Below the pieces are notes generated by a model that saw nothing but the letters and a program-made list of their open reading frames with translations, made no database searches and was not told the DNA's origin. DNA of 61,747 bases from NCBI GenBank assembly GCA_016790695.1, contig JAEUOS010000067.1, positions 1-61,747 of the forward strand. The letters are read 5' to 3'. Shown piece by piece: positions 19,916 to 29,214 of the stretch. The DNA comes from Burkholderiales bacterium (GTDB taxonomy: Bacteria; Pseudomonadota; Gammaproteobacteria; Burkholderiales; JAEUOS01). The position numbers and the translations under genes were made by a program. Numbering within the stretch: position 1 is the first letter of the stretch; the number at the start of each line of letters is the position of its first letter.

Positions 19916-21292
19916 TCAGGCGCCCGCCGCGGCCTCGCCGACCGGCCGCCGGCGCAGCAGCGGCGCCGGGTCGCGCAGCAGGCGCTTGACCGCGTGCTGG
20001 GTCACGATCTCGCCGTGGTTGGCGAAGGCCTCGTGGTTGCGCTCGATCTCGTCGAGCGCATAGAGGTAGTTGACCATGAAGCCGGCCGCCTGCGCCAGGC
20101 CCTTGGCCGAGGTGTCGGCCATCCAGTTCACCCGCGCGAGCCGCGCGCCGTTGCCGAGATGGAAGCGCGCGACCGGGTCGGCCGCCGAGCCCTGGCGGTC
20201 GCGCGCGACCAGCAGGTAGTAGGCGATCGCGTTCGACAGCGCCGGCCGCAGCGCCCTGCGCAGCGCGGCGTCGTCGTGCCAGCCGGGCGACTCCAGCGCC
20301 TGGAGGGCGGCCAGGTCGTCGGCGCCGAACGGCCCCGGCTGGCGCGCCGCGCGCGCGCGCGCGAGCCACGCCATGAATCCGGGCACCGGCGAGAGGGTGA
20401 CGAAGGTGTCGAGCGCGGCGAACTCGCGGCGCAGTTCCTCGACCACCTGCTTGATGAGGAAGTTGCCGAACGAGACGCCGCGCAGGCCCACCTGGCAGTT
20501 GGAGATCGAATAGAACACCGCCGTGGTCGCCTTCGCCGGGTCGATGGGCGCGCGCCCGGCCGCGAGGATCGGCGCGATCGCGTCCGGGATGGCGTCCTGC
20601 AGCGCGACCTCGACGAAGATCAGCGGCTCGTCGACCAGCGCCGGGTGGAAGAACGCGAAGCAGCGCCGGTCGGGCGGCTCGAGGCGCGCGCGCAGGTCGT
20701 CCCAGCTGTCGATCTGGTGCACCGCCTCGTAGCGGATGATCTTCTCCAGGATGTGCGCCGGCGTGGTCCAGTCGATGCGCCTGAGCACCAGGAAGCCGCG
20801 ATTGAACCAGGAGGCGAACAGGTGCACGAAGTCGGCGTCGACGACCGCGAGTTCCGGCGCCGCGCCCGGCTGCGCCGCGCCGGCCAGCAGGTCTTCGCGC
20901 ATGCGCACCAGCGCGGCGGTGCCGCCCGGGGCCAGGTTCAGGCGCCGCAGCAGTTCCTGGCGGCGCGGCTCGGCCGCCTTGTGCAGGGCCATGGTGGCGG
21001 CGGCGTCGGGGCGCTCGCGATAGCGCGCCATCGCCTGCTCGAGCCGCTTGCGATCGGCGCCGAAGCGGCCCGCGGCGAGCGCCTCGAGGATGCGCCAGCG
21101 CGAGGCCGGCTCGAGGCGCGCGTAGCGCTCGAGGATGGAGGTGGCCATCGCGACGCCCGAGGCCTCGCCGCGCCCGGACAGCAGCGCCGCGCAGTCGCGC
21201 AGCAGGTCGCCCATGGAGACCCGCGGGCCCGGCGCGGGCGCGGCGCGCGGCGACGGCAGGGACGCCCACAGGGCGCGTATCGGATGGCTCAC
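19916..21292 (-). CDS. Malonyl-CoA decarboxylase
   Basis: The 458-residue enzyme converts malonyl-CoA to acetyl-CoA and CO2. The helical N-terminal domain (about 1-170) is followed by the GCN5-like catalytic domain. Family segments are SISNCQVGLRGVSFGNFLIK, TLSPVPGFMAWL and FHLGNGARLARVNWMADTS, then GFMVNYLYAL, which includes conserved positions of the active site. GTG at 21292 is the start, giving MSHPIRALW. The gene stands alone: malonyl-CoA synthetase (MatB) and malonate carrier genes are absent. It may therefore serve degradation of a dicarboxylic acid or fatty acid control. Confidence 0.9.
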   Translation of the reverse strand: MSHPIRALWASLPSPRAAPAPGPRVSMGDLLRDCAALLSGRGEASGVAMATSILERYARLEPASRWRILEALAAGRFGADRKRLEQAMARYRERPDAAATMALHKAAEPRRQELLRRLNLAPGGTAALVRMREDLLAGAAQPGAAPELAVVDADFVHLFASWFNRGFLVLRRIDWTTPAHILEKIIRYEAVHQIDSWDDLRARLEPPDRRCFAFFHPALVDEPLIFVEVALQDAIPDAIAPILAAGRAPIDPAKATTAVFYSISNCQVGLRGVSFGNFLIKQVVEELRREFAALDTFVTLSPVPGFMAWLARARAARQPGPFGADDLAALQALESPGWHDDAALRRALRPALSNAIAYYLLVARDRQGSAADPVARFHLGNGARLARVNWMADTSAKGLAQAAGFMVNYLYALDEIERNHEAFANHGEIVTQHAVKRLLRDPAPLLRRRPVGEAAAGA

Positions 21293-21370
21293 GGGAATCT
21301 CGGGCAGGCGGTCGGATCGCGCAGTATATTGTCATCGGCAGCCGCGAAATCGCGGCGGAACGGGGGCGCG

Positions 21371-21964
21371 ATGGGCAGGACGGTGGAGTTCTTCTTCGAT
21401 TTCGGCAGCCCGGCGTCGTACCTGGCGCACACGCAGCTGCCGGGCATCGCCGCGCGGGCGGGCGCGACGCTGGTGTGCCGGCCGATGCTGCTCGGCGGGG
21501 TCTTCAAGGCCACCGGCAACGCGAGCCCGGTGACGATCGCGGCCAAGGGCCGCTGGATGGCGGCCGACCTCGCGCGCTTCGCCGCGCGCTACGGCGTGCC
21601 GCTGCGCATGCCGCCGAACTTCCCGGTCAACACGCTGGCGATGATGCGCGGCGCGGTCGGCATGCAGATGCGCCGCCCGGCCGACTTCGCGCGCTACGCG
21701 ACGGCGATGTTCGACGCGATGTTCGCGCGCGGGCTCGACATGGCCGATCCGGCGGTCTTCGCCGGCGCGCTCGCCGGCGCCGGGTTCGACGTCGCCGCGT
21801 TCCAGGCGCTCGTCGCCGACCCCGAGGTCAAGCAGGGGCTGGTCGCCGCCACCGAGGAGGCGGTCGCGCGCGGCGTGTTCGGCGCGCCCACCATGTTCGT
21901 CGGCGACGAGATGCACTTCGGCCAGGACCGCCTGGACTTCGTCGCCGCCGCGTTGGCGCGATAA
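21371..21964 (+). CDS. DsbA-like 2-hydroxychromene-2-carboxylate isomerase family protein
   Basis: The 197-residue cytoplasmic protein opens with VEFFFDFGSPASYLAH, typical of HCCA isomerase/kappa-GST proteins. It lacks the CxxC of DsbA: Ser13 in FGSPASY takes the catalytic place. NFPVNT and GVFGAPTMFVGDEMHFGQDRL complete the family pattern. HCCA isomerases use glutathione in naphthalene breakdown, but many relatives have unknown substrates. The gene diverges from malonyl-CoA decarboxylase across 78 bp that hold a TATATT at 21325, and it begins a plus-strand lipid-related run. Confidence 0.85.
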   Translation: MGRTVEFFFDFGSPASYLAHTQLPGIAARAGATLVCRPMLLGGVFKATGNASPVTIAAKGRWMAADLARFAARYGVPLRMPPNFPVNTLAMMRGAVGMQMRRPADFARYATAMFDAMFARGLDMADPAVFAGALAGAGFDVAAFQALVADPEVKQGLVAATEEAVARGVFGAPTMFVGDEMHFGQDRLDFVAAALAR

Positions 21965-22023
21965 TCGCGCGTTCGCAGCGCGCCCGGCGCATCCGGCTGC
22001 CGGCGCCGCCCGCGACCCGACCC

Positions 22024-23121
22024 ATGGCCCCGCACAACGACCCCCACGACGCGCTCGCGGCCGGCACCGGCCTCGAGGCGCCGGTCGCGCGCGGCGAGGA
22101 GTTCCGCGACCGCAACCCGCGCCGCCTGCTCACGGGGGCCGAGCTCGCGCAGTTCACGCGCCTGTCGGACTGGCGCAGCGCCGCCGCGATCGCGCGGACG
22201 CTCGCGCTGATCGCCGCCACGGCCGGCGCCGGCCTCGCGGGCTTCGCGCTGGTGCGCGGCGGGAGCCCCGCGGCGGGACTTGCGCTGGTCGCGCTCGCGG
22301 TCGTCCTCACCGGATGCTGGCAGCACGCGCTCGCGATCCTGTCGCACGAGGCGACGCACTACCGCCTGTTCGCCGATCGCGCCGCCAACGACCTGGTCGG
22401 CCGCATCGCCGGCATGCTCATCGGCGTGTCGACGTTCTCCTACCGCATCGTCCACCGCGTGCACCACAACAACCTGTACGAGGCGATCGACCCCGACCTC
22501 GCGCTGATGGCCGGCTATCCGCGCGGCCGGCTGTACCTGGTGAAGAAGCTGCTGAAGGACGCCGCCGGCCTCACCGCCTGGCGCAACTACCTCTACTTCT
22601 TCGGCGCGCCGGCGATGAACGCGGCCACCGGCACGGCGCGCCGCCCGCTCGACGACACCACCGAGCGCCTGCGCCGCCAGGCGCTCGCCGATCGCTGGGT
22701 GGTGGTGGCGTTCCACGCCGCGCTGCCGCTGGCGTCCTGGGCCGCCGGCGTGCTGCCCGAGTACCTCGTGCTGTGGGTGCTGCCCGCGCTGACCGTGCAG
22801 GCGGTGCTCCTGCGCCTGCGCGCGGTCGCCGAGCACGGCGCCCCCGCGCACGTCCGCAGCCCGTTCGGCGCGGCGCGCACCAATGTCGACCTGCCGCTGT
22901 GGGCGCGCATCGCGCTGTTCCCGCACCACGTCAACTACCACCTCGAGCACCACCTGTATCCCGCGGTGCCGCACTACAATCTGCCGGCGCTGCATGCCAG
23001 GCTCCGGGCCGCGGGCGCGCTCGACGGCGCCGAGGTGCGCCCGTTCGCGCAGACCATGCGCCGGGTGTTCGCCGCGCGCGGCGCGCCGCCCGAGGGCGCC
23101 GACGCCGCGCCGGCCGCCTGA
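22024..23121 (+). CDS. Fatty acid desaturase (membrane di-iron)
   Basis: The 365-residue integral membrane protein has the three histidine clusters of acyl-lipid desaturases and hydroxylases: HEATH near residue 110, HRVHHNN near 142, and HVNYHLEHH near 303. Hydrophobic segments lie around 60-100 and 235-265. It would insert a double bond or hydroxyl into a fatty acyl chain, or act on a related hydrophobic substrate. It starts 59 bp after the HCCA-isomerase-like gene and is followed at 58 bp by the FadB-like gene. The exact reaction cannot be read. Confidence 0.88.
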   Translation: MAPHNDPHDALAAGTGLEAPVARGEEFRDRNPRRLLTGAELAQFTRLSDWRSAAAIARTLALIAATAGAGLAGFALVRGGSPAAGLALVALAVVLTGCWQHALAILSHEATHYRLFADRAANDLVGRIAGMLIGVSTFSYRIVHRVHHNNLYEAIDPDLALMAGYPRGRLYLVKKLLKDAAGLTAWRNYLYFFGAPAMNAATGTARRPLDDTTERLRRQALADRWVVVAFHAALPLASWAAGVLPEYLVLWVLPALTVQAVLLRLRAVAEHGAPAHVRSPFGAARTNVDLPLWARIALFPHHVNYHLEHHLYPAVPHYNLPALHARLRAAGALDGAEVRPFAQTMRRVFAARGAPPEGADAAPAA

Positions 23122-23179
23122 GCGCCGCCTCCCCCGCCCGCGTCCCGGCCGGACGCGCATCCACCCCACCCCACCGCCC

Positions 23180-25318
23180 ATGACTCCGATCCGCTACGAC
23201 ACCGATGCCGAGGGCATCGTCACGCTGACCTTCGACGCGCCCGGCGCCGCCGTCAACACCATGACTGCCGCCTGCCTGGCGGCGATGACCGAGAGCATCG
23301 ACCGCATCATCGCCGCGGGCGACCAGGTCGCCGGCGTGATCCTCGCGTCGGCGAAGAAGACCTTCTTCGCCGGCGCCGAGCTCAAGGACGTGCTCAGGCT
23401 CACCGAGGCCGAGGCGCCGCGCTGGTTCGCCGAGATCGAGAAGATGAAGAAGGACTGGCGGCGCCTCGAGACCTGCGGCAAGCCGGTCGTCGCCGCGCTC
23501 GCCGGCACCGCGCTCGGCGGCGGCTGGGAGCTGGCGCTGACCGCGCACCATCGCGTCGCCGTCGACGACGCGCGCATCCAGCTCGGCCTGCCCGAGGTCA
23601 CGCTCGGGCTCCTGCCCGGCGCCGGCGGGGTGACCAAGATGGTGCGCCTGCTCGGCCTCCAGGCCGCGTTCCCGTACCTGATGGAAGGCAAGACCATGAC
23701 GCCGCGCCAGGCGAGCGAGCTGGGCCTCGTGCATGAACTGGCCGAGACCGCCGACGACATGCTCGCGCGCGCGCGTGCCTGGATCCGCGCCCATCCGCAG
23801 GCGCGCCAGCCGTGGGACGAGAAGGGCTACCGCATCCCCGGCGGCGGGCCCGACAGCCCGAAGATCGCGCAGACCCTCGCGATCGCGCCGGCGATCACCG
23901 TCGAGAAGACGCGCGGCCTGCTGCCCGCGCCCGAGGCGATCATGGCCTGCGCGGTCGAGGGCGCGCGCGTCGACTTCGACACCGCGCTGCGCCTGGAGAG
24001 CCGCTACCTGGTCAAGCTCGCCGTCGGCCGCGTCGCCAAGAACCTGATCAGCCTGTTCTTCAACCAGACCGCGATCCGCAGCGGCGCCTCGCGCCCCAAG
24101 GACGTGCCGAAGTGGAAGCCGTCCAGGGTCGGCATCCTCGGCGCCGGCATGATGGGCTCGGGCATCGCGTGGGCCAACGCGAGCCGCGGCATCGCCTGCG
24201 TGCTCAAGGACCTCACGCAGGAAGCCGCCGACAAGGGCAAGGCCTACACCGCGCGGCTGCTCGACAAGCGCGTGCAGCAGGGCCGCATGGACGAGGTGCG
24301 CGCCGGCCACACGCTCTCGCTCATCACGCCGACCGCGAACACGGCCGACCTGGCCGGCTGCGACCTGATCATCGAGGCGGTGTTCGAGAAGCGCGACCTC
24401 AAGGCGCAGGTCACGCGCGAGGCCGAGCCCCTGCTGGCCGAGGGCGGTTTCTTCGCCTCCAACACCTCGACGCTCCCGATCAGCGGCCTGGCGGAGGCCG
24501 CCGCGCGGCCGGAGAAGTTCATCGGCCTGCACATCTTCTCGCCGGTCGACAAGATGGCGCTGGTGGAGATCATCAAGGGCAGGAAGACCGACGCCGAGAC
24601 CCTGGCGCGCGCCTACGACTACGTGCTGGCGATCGGCAAGACGCCGATCGTGGTCAACGACGCCCGCGGCTTCTACACCAGCCGCACCTTCGGCACCTTC
24701 GTCCGCGAGGGCGCCTGCATGGTCGAGGAAGGCATTCCGGCCGCCGTGATCGAGAACGCGGCGCGCGCCGCCGGCATGCCGGTGGGCCCGCTGGCGGTCA
24801 TCGACGAGACCTCGATGAGCCTGTCGGTGCACGTGACCAGCCAGACCCGCGCCGACTTCGCCGCCGAGGGCAAGACCTACGTCGCCCAGCCCGGCGAGGG
24901 GCTGTTCGAGCGCATGGTCAACGAGTTCAAGCGCCCCGGGCGCGCCGGCGGCGGCGGGTTCTACGACTACCCCGCGGGCGCACGGAAGACCCTGTGGGCC
25001 GGCCTGAAGCAGTTCGAGAAGCCCGGCGCGACCTGGGACCTCGAGGAACTCAAGGACCGCTTCCTCTACCGCCAGGCGATCGAGACCGCGCGCTGCCTCG
25101 AGGAGGGCGTGCTGATGACCGCGCACGACGCCAACATCGGCTCGATCTTCGGCATCGGCTTCCCGGCCTGGACCGGCGGCGCGCTGCGCTACATCGACAG
25201 CGAGGGCGTCGCCAGCTTCGTCGCCAAGGCCGACCGGCTCGCGGCGAAGTACGGCGAGCGCTTCGCGGTGCCGGCCTTGCTGCGCGCGAAGGCCGCGCGC
25301 GGCGAGTCGGTCGCGTAG
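23180..25318 (+). CDS. Bifunctional enoyl-CoA hydratase/3-hydroxyacyl-CoA dehydrogenase (FadB/FadJ-like)
   Basis: The 712-residue fusion has an N-terminal crotonase domain (about 1-190, oxyanion segments FFAGAELKDV and GTALGGGWELAL). An NAD-binding 3-hydroxyacyl-CoA dehydrogenase domain begins at VGILGAGMMGSGIA near residue 313 and contains SNTSTLPISGLA and GLHIFSPVDKM. C-terminal HAD domains follow. It catalyses two successive beta-oxidation steps. No thiolase (FadA) gene follows, unlike fadBA operons. Instead a Bug binding protein starts 19 bp downstream. Confidence 0.93.
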   Translation: MTPIRYDTDAEGIVTLTFDAPGAAVNTMTAACLAAMTESIDRIIAAGDQVAGVILASAKKTFFAGAELKDVLRLTEAEAPRWFAEIEKMKKDWRRLETCGKPVVAALAGTALGGGWELALTAHHRVAVDDARIQLGLPEVTLGLLPGAGGVTKMVRLLGLQAAFPYLMEGKTMTPRQASELGLVHELAETADDMLARARAWIRAHPQARQPWDEKGYRIPGGGPDSPKIAQTLAIAPAITVEKTRGLLPAPEAIMACAVEGARVDFDTALRLESRYLVKLAVGRVAKNLISLFFNQTAIRSGASRPKDVPKWKPSRVGILGAGMMGSGIAWANASRGIACVLKDLTQEAADKGKAYTARLLDKRVQQGRMDEVRAGHTLSLITPTANTADLAGCDLIIEAVFEKRDLKAQVTREAEPLLAEGGFFASNTSTLPISGLAEAAARPEKFIGLHIFSPVDKMALVEIIKGRKTDAETLARAYDYVLAIGKTPIVVNDARGFYTSRTFGTFVREGACMVEEGIPAAVIENAARAAGMPVGPLAVIDETSMSLSVHVTSQTRADFAAEGKTYVAQPGEGLFERMVNEFKRPGRAGGGGFYDYPAGARKTLWAGLKQFEKPGATWDLEELKDRFLYRQAIETARCLEEGVLMTAHDANIGSIFGIGFPAWTGGALRYIDSEGVASFVAKADRLAAKYGERFAVPALLRAKAARGESVA

Positions 25319-25337
25319 CCGGCACGGGAGACCCGCC

Positions 25338-26342
25338 ATGATCCGCACCGCCGCCGCCCGCCCCGTCCTCGCCGCCACCCTCGCCGCCACCCTGGCCGCT
25401 ACCCTGGCTGCCGCCCTCGCCGCCGCCCCGGCCGGCGCGCAGGAGCGCTATCCGTCGCGCCCGGTCACCGTCATCGTGCCGCAGGCGCCGGGCGGCGCCA
25501 ACGACGCGATCGCGCGCATCGTCACGCAGAAGCTGGCCGAGATCGTCGGGCAGCAGTTTCCGGTCGAGAACCGCGCCGGCGCCGGCGGCAACATCGGCAC
25601 CGCCGCCGCGGCCAAGGCGCGGCCGGACGGCTACACGCTGATGCTCACCACCAACAGCGCGCAGGTGATCAACCCCTGGCTCTACAAGAACACCGGCTTC
25701 GACCCGATCAAGGATTTCGAGGCGGTGAGCCCGGTGGCGACCGCGGGCTACGTGCTGGTCGCGCACCCGGCGTTCCCCGCCGGCAACGTCGCGGAGCTCA
25801 TCGCGGCCGCGCGCGCGAAGCCCGGCGCGATCTCGATCGCCTCGGCGGGCAACGGCACCCTCAACCACCTGATCGGCGAGATGCTGCAGAAGGCGGCCGG
25901 CATCGACCTGCTGCACATCCCCTACAAGGGCGCGGCCGCCGCGGCCACCGACGTCGCCTCCGGGCAGGTGCCGGTCTCGGTGCAGAGCGTGCCGTCGTCG
26001 ATCGCCTTCATCCAGTCCGGCCGGCTCAAGGTCCTGGGCACGGTCAACGAGAAGCGCATCGCCGCGCTGCCCAACGTGCCGACCATCGGCGAGACCATCA
26101 AGGGCTTCGGCTCGACGCCGTGGTACGGCATCTTCGCGCCCGCCGGCACGCCGCGCGAGGTCGTCGCCACCCTGCACGCCGCCGTCGACCGCGCGCTCGA
26201 CAGCCGGGAGGTGCAGGACAAGCTCGCCGCGCAGGGCTGCGAGATCATGAAGGGAACCCCGGCCCAGTTCGCCGCGCTGGTGCGCGAGGAACTGCCGAAA
26301 TGGGCGCGCATCGTCAGGGAGTCCGGCGCCAAGCTCGACTGA
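25338..26342 (+). CDS. Tripartite tricarboxylate transporter substrate-binding protein, Bug family (copy 1)
   Basis: The 334-residue periplasmic binding protein has the Bug hallmarks [36 protein letters not shown]-like (PDGYTLM) and [10 protein letters not shown]. The signal peptide is unusual. Its core is built from five tandem 12-bp units that encode LAAT-like quartets (25368-25427), ending at AGAQ. Bug proteins capture small carboxylates. No TctA or TctB membrane subunits are adjacent. It is 19 bp after the FadB-like gene, suggesting co-transcription, and 62 bp before fbp. Confidence 0.9.
   Translation: MIRTAAARPVLAATLAATLAATLAAALAAAPAGAQERYPSRPVTVIVPQAPGGANDAIARIVTQKLAEIVGQQFPVENRAGAGGNIGTAAAAKARPDGYTLMLTTNSAQVINPWLYKNTGFDPIKDFEAVSPVATAGYVLVAHPAFPAGNVAELIAAARAKPGAISIASAGNGTLNHLIGEMLQKAAGIDLLHIPYKGAAAAATDVASGQVPVSVQSVPSSIAFIQSGRLKVLGTVNEKRIAALPNVPTIGETIKGFGSTPWYGIFAPAGTPREVVATLHAAVDRALDSREVQDKLAAQGCEIMKGTPAQFAALVREELPKWARIVRESGAKLD
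25368..25427 (+). repeat. Five tandem 12-bp units encoding a signal-peptide core
   Basis: The unit CTCGCCGCCACC and close variants occur five times without a gap. Each encodes Leu-Ala-Ala-Thr or Leu-Ala-Ala-Ala. Changes in copy number would stay in frame and alter leader length only. Confidence 0.85.
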
Positions 26343-26404
26343 GACCGCGCGCGGTCGATGGGATAATCGGCGCCGTCTTCCACCCGCCGATCCGCCCCGC
26401 CGCC

Positions 26405-27412
<1,008 letters not shown>

Positions 27413-27461
27413 GGCCTGTTAACGCAGCAAAACGCGCGCGCGCATTTTGCGTCAACAGGCC
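27413..27461. terminator. Bidirectional hairpin between fbp and the hfq-like gene
   Basis: A 49-bp imperfect inverted repeat fills the whole gap between two convergent stops. The outer arms are GGCCTGTT and AACAGGCC. After one mismatch they continue with ACGCA/TGCGT, then GCAAAA/TTTTGC, around a CG-rich centre. The A- and T-rich parts lie inside the stem, so it is not a classical tract terminator. Position and symmetry suggest it serves both genes. Confidence 0.75.
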
Positions 27462-27791
27462 CTAGCCGTGGGACTTGATCGGCAGTCCCAGGTGGTTGCG
27501 CCGCACCACTGACGGGTCGCGCGGCTTGCGCGCCGGCGCCCGCGGCGGCGCCGGCATGATGGTGGCGATCGCGTGCTTGTTGATCACCTGGCGTTCGTGC
27601 CCGTCGAGCGCCACCGTGTGCTGGTCGAACGAGGTGATGCGTCCGGCCAGCTTGACGCCGTTGATCAGGTAGATGACCACCGTGCGCCGCATCTTGCGCA
27701 GGTTGTTCAGGAACGGTTCCTGAATGCGCGCGGCGTCGGAATGGGAAGCCGGGGGCGGCGCGGTGGACTCGGGGCGGGCAATCTGGGTCAT
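27462..27791 (-). CDS. hfq: Divergent Hfq-like RNA chaperone
   Basis: The 109-residue Sm-fold protein has an N-terminal extension of about 16 residues relative to E. coli Hfq, then IQEPFLNNLRK. The Sm1 core is YLINGVKLAGRITSFDQ, Sm2 is INKHAIATIMP, and a basic Pro/Arg tail follows. With a constant offset of 16, Gln8 (Q24), Tyr25 (Y41), Lys56 (K72), His57 (H73) and the rim Arg16 and Arg19 are kept. Phe42 is His58 and Tyr55 is Asn71. This is therefore probably a second, specialised Hfq, as known in Burkholderia. ATG 27791 gives the simplest start. Confidence 0.85.
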   Translation of the reverse strand: MTQIARPESTAPPPASHSDAARIQEPFLNNLRKMRRTVVIYLINGVKLAGRITSFDQHTVALDGHERQVINKHAIATIMPAPPRAPARKPRDPSVVRRNHLGLPIKSHG

Positions 27792-27849
27792 CGGCAGGCG
27801 CGCCGCGCGCTGTGTGCGGCGCAACATTTCAGCATTTCCATCTACGATA

Positions 27850-27871
27850 ACACGCCGACAAGCCGGCGTGT
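27850..27871. other. 8-bp hairpin upstream of the hfq-like gene
   Basis: ACACGCCG and its complement are separated by six bases in the 200-bp spacer between the hfq-like start and the DUF3124 stop. It could end DUF3124 transcription or mark a control site for hfq. The rest of the spacer shows nothing clear. Confidence 0.35.
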
Positions 27872-27991
27872 CGCATTGCAACACTGCGAGTGGGGCTTTT
27901 GCGTGCCTTCGGCACGCGCCGGCACCCCGCTTCCAGCCTTCCCGCAGCCCGCCCCGCAGCCTCCGCCCCGACCGCGTCGCGACGATCGGCG

Positions 27992-28477
27992 CTAGTCGAC
28001 GGCGATCGGCCGCGCGGTGGTGACGAACACGATCGAACGTCCGGCCGGCAGGTTTGCGTGCACCGCCTCGACCAGCGGCGGGTTCATCGGTACGTCAGAC
28101 CGCCAGACGATGACGAAGTTCGCGCCCGAACCGCCGCTGTCGTCGCTGCGCGGGATGAACAGCTCGAGCGTGCCCATCGGCGGCACCTCGCGCGGCTGCG
28201 GCACGTGGTCGCGCACGCGCCGGCCCTGCGTGTCGAAATAGGCGGCCGACATGACGCGCAGCGCACGCGCCGGGTCGGTGTTGCGGATGCTGACCAGGAC
28301 CGACATCAGCACCCGCGGCAGCTCGCCGCGCGCCTCGGGCTCGCCGTGGGCGATGTTCGAGTAGACCGGCAGGTAGAGCGTCTGTCCGGTCGAGCGGGTC
28401 GGGACCGGCTGCGCCGCGGCGGCGCCCGCCAGACAGGCGGCAAGGGTGGCGCAGGACAGCAGGAGGCGCAGATTCAT
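27992..28477 (-). CDS. DUF3124 exported protein
   Basis: The 161-residue protein has a signal peptide (about 1-26, ending AAAAQ) and a single DUF3124 domain. Recognisable segments are LYLPVYSNIAHG, VSIRNTDP, AAYFDTQGRRV and SGGSGANFVIVW. The family is of unknown function and is probably a beta-sandwich periplasmic protein. I chose the ATG at 28477 because it opens a canonical leader; upstream in-frame starts at 28519 and 28549 only add a basic stretch. It diverges from the coiled-coil gene at 28612. Confidence 0.8.
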   Translation of the reverse strand: MNLRLLLSCATLAACLAGAAAAQPVPTRSTGQTLYLPVYSNIAHGEPEARGELPRVLMSVLVSIRNTDPARALRVMSAAYFDTQGRRVRDHVPQPREVPPMGTLELFIPRSDDSGGSGANFVIVWRSDVPMNPPLVEAVHANLPAGRSIVFVTTARPIAVD

Positions 28478-28611
28478 CGGCGGCAGGCGCAGGCGGGCGG
28501 CGTCGGGACGGACAAGCATAGCGCACCGGCCGGCGCCGGGCCGGCTCAAGTTCCGGCGGGTGCCGCCGATAATCCTGCGTGACGGCCGGGCATGTTCGGC
28601 GGGGGTACGCG

Positions 28612-29214
28612 ATGTACGAAATCGAGGAAGCCACGGAGGATCAGCACGCCGCCGAGCGCCTGCGGCAGCTCGAGGCGCGGGTCGAGGAGCTCGAGCGCGC
28701 GCTCTCGCGCCTGCTCGGCACGCCGTTCCTCGCGCCGTCCGACGAACACTTCGCGAAGACGCAGAAGCTTCCCGCGCTCGCGCCGGCGTCCGGCGGCGGC
28801 GACGGTCTGGGCATCACCGCGGCGTTCGCGACGCTCGACACGCGCATCGCGGAAGCGGCCGACTTCGAGAGCTCGCTCCTGCGCAAGCCCGATCTCGCGC
28901 CGATCGTGCCGATCGACGAACGCCTGATCGAGGACGTGCACGTGCCGCGGCCGCGGCCGCAGGCGGTGCGCCAGCCGGTCACGCTGCGCGTGCGCAGCGC
29001 GCTGGAGGACAAGCACGCGGCGATCCTGAAGAAGCTGACCTCGACCTGGCGCTCGCCCGAGGGCTACACCTACCTCAAGAAGCTGATCATCGACGAGCGC
29101 GGCGACCGCGCCGGCTTCGGCTTCGACGTCATGAGCGAACTGCTGTTCCTGTCGGACATCCTCGACACGCCGACCGACGGCTGCGCCTGGACCGCTAACG
29201 GCCGCTCGTTCTGA
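28612..29214 (+). CDS. Unknown protein with N-terminal coiled coil
   Basis: I do not recognise this 200-residue cytoplasmic protein. Residues about 5-40 are a heptad-like Leu/Glu/Arg stretch (ERLRQLEARVEELERAL) likely to form a coiled coil. A Gly-rich hinge follows, then an acidic middle. The conserved-looking C-terminal region (about 125-190) contains WRSPEGYTYLKKLIIDERGDR and FDVMSELLFLSDI. A GGGGG-containing leader precedes the ATG. Its last 20 bp overlap the convergent MFS gene. Confidence 0.65.
   Translation: MYEIEEATEDQHAAERLRQLEARVEELERALSRLLGTPFLAPSDEHFAKTQKLPALAPASGGGDGLGITAAFATLDTRIAEAADFESSLLRKPDLAPIVPIDERLIEDVHVPRPRPQAVRQPVTLRVRSALEDKHAAILKKLTSTWRSPEGYTYLKKLIIDERGDRAGFGFDVMSELLFLSDILDTPTDGCAWTANGRSF

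Noticed and set aside
19865..19945. GC-rich inverted repeat around the malonyl-CoA decarboxylase stop as a terminator
   Set aside because: The arms are imperfect and partly inside the coding region, with no T-tract. Similar GC symmetry occurs by chance throughout this sequence.
27792..27884. Longer start for the Hfq-like protein
   Set aside because: The extra residues have no similarity to Hfq, and the resulting N-terminal tail would be unusually long.
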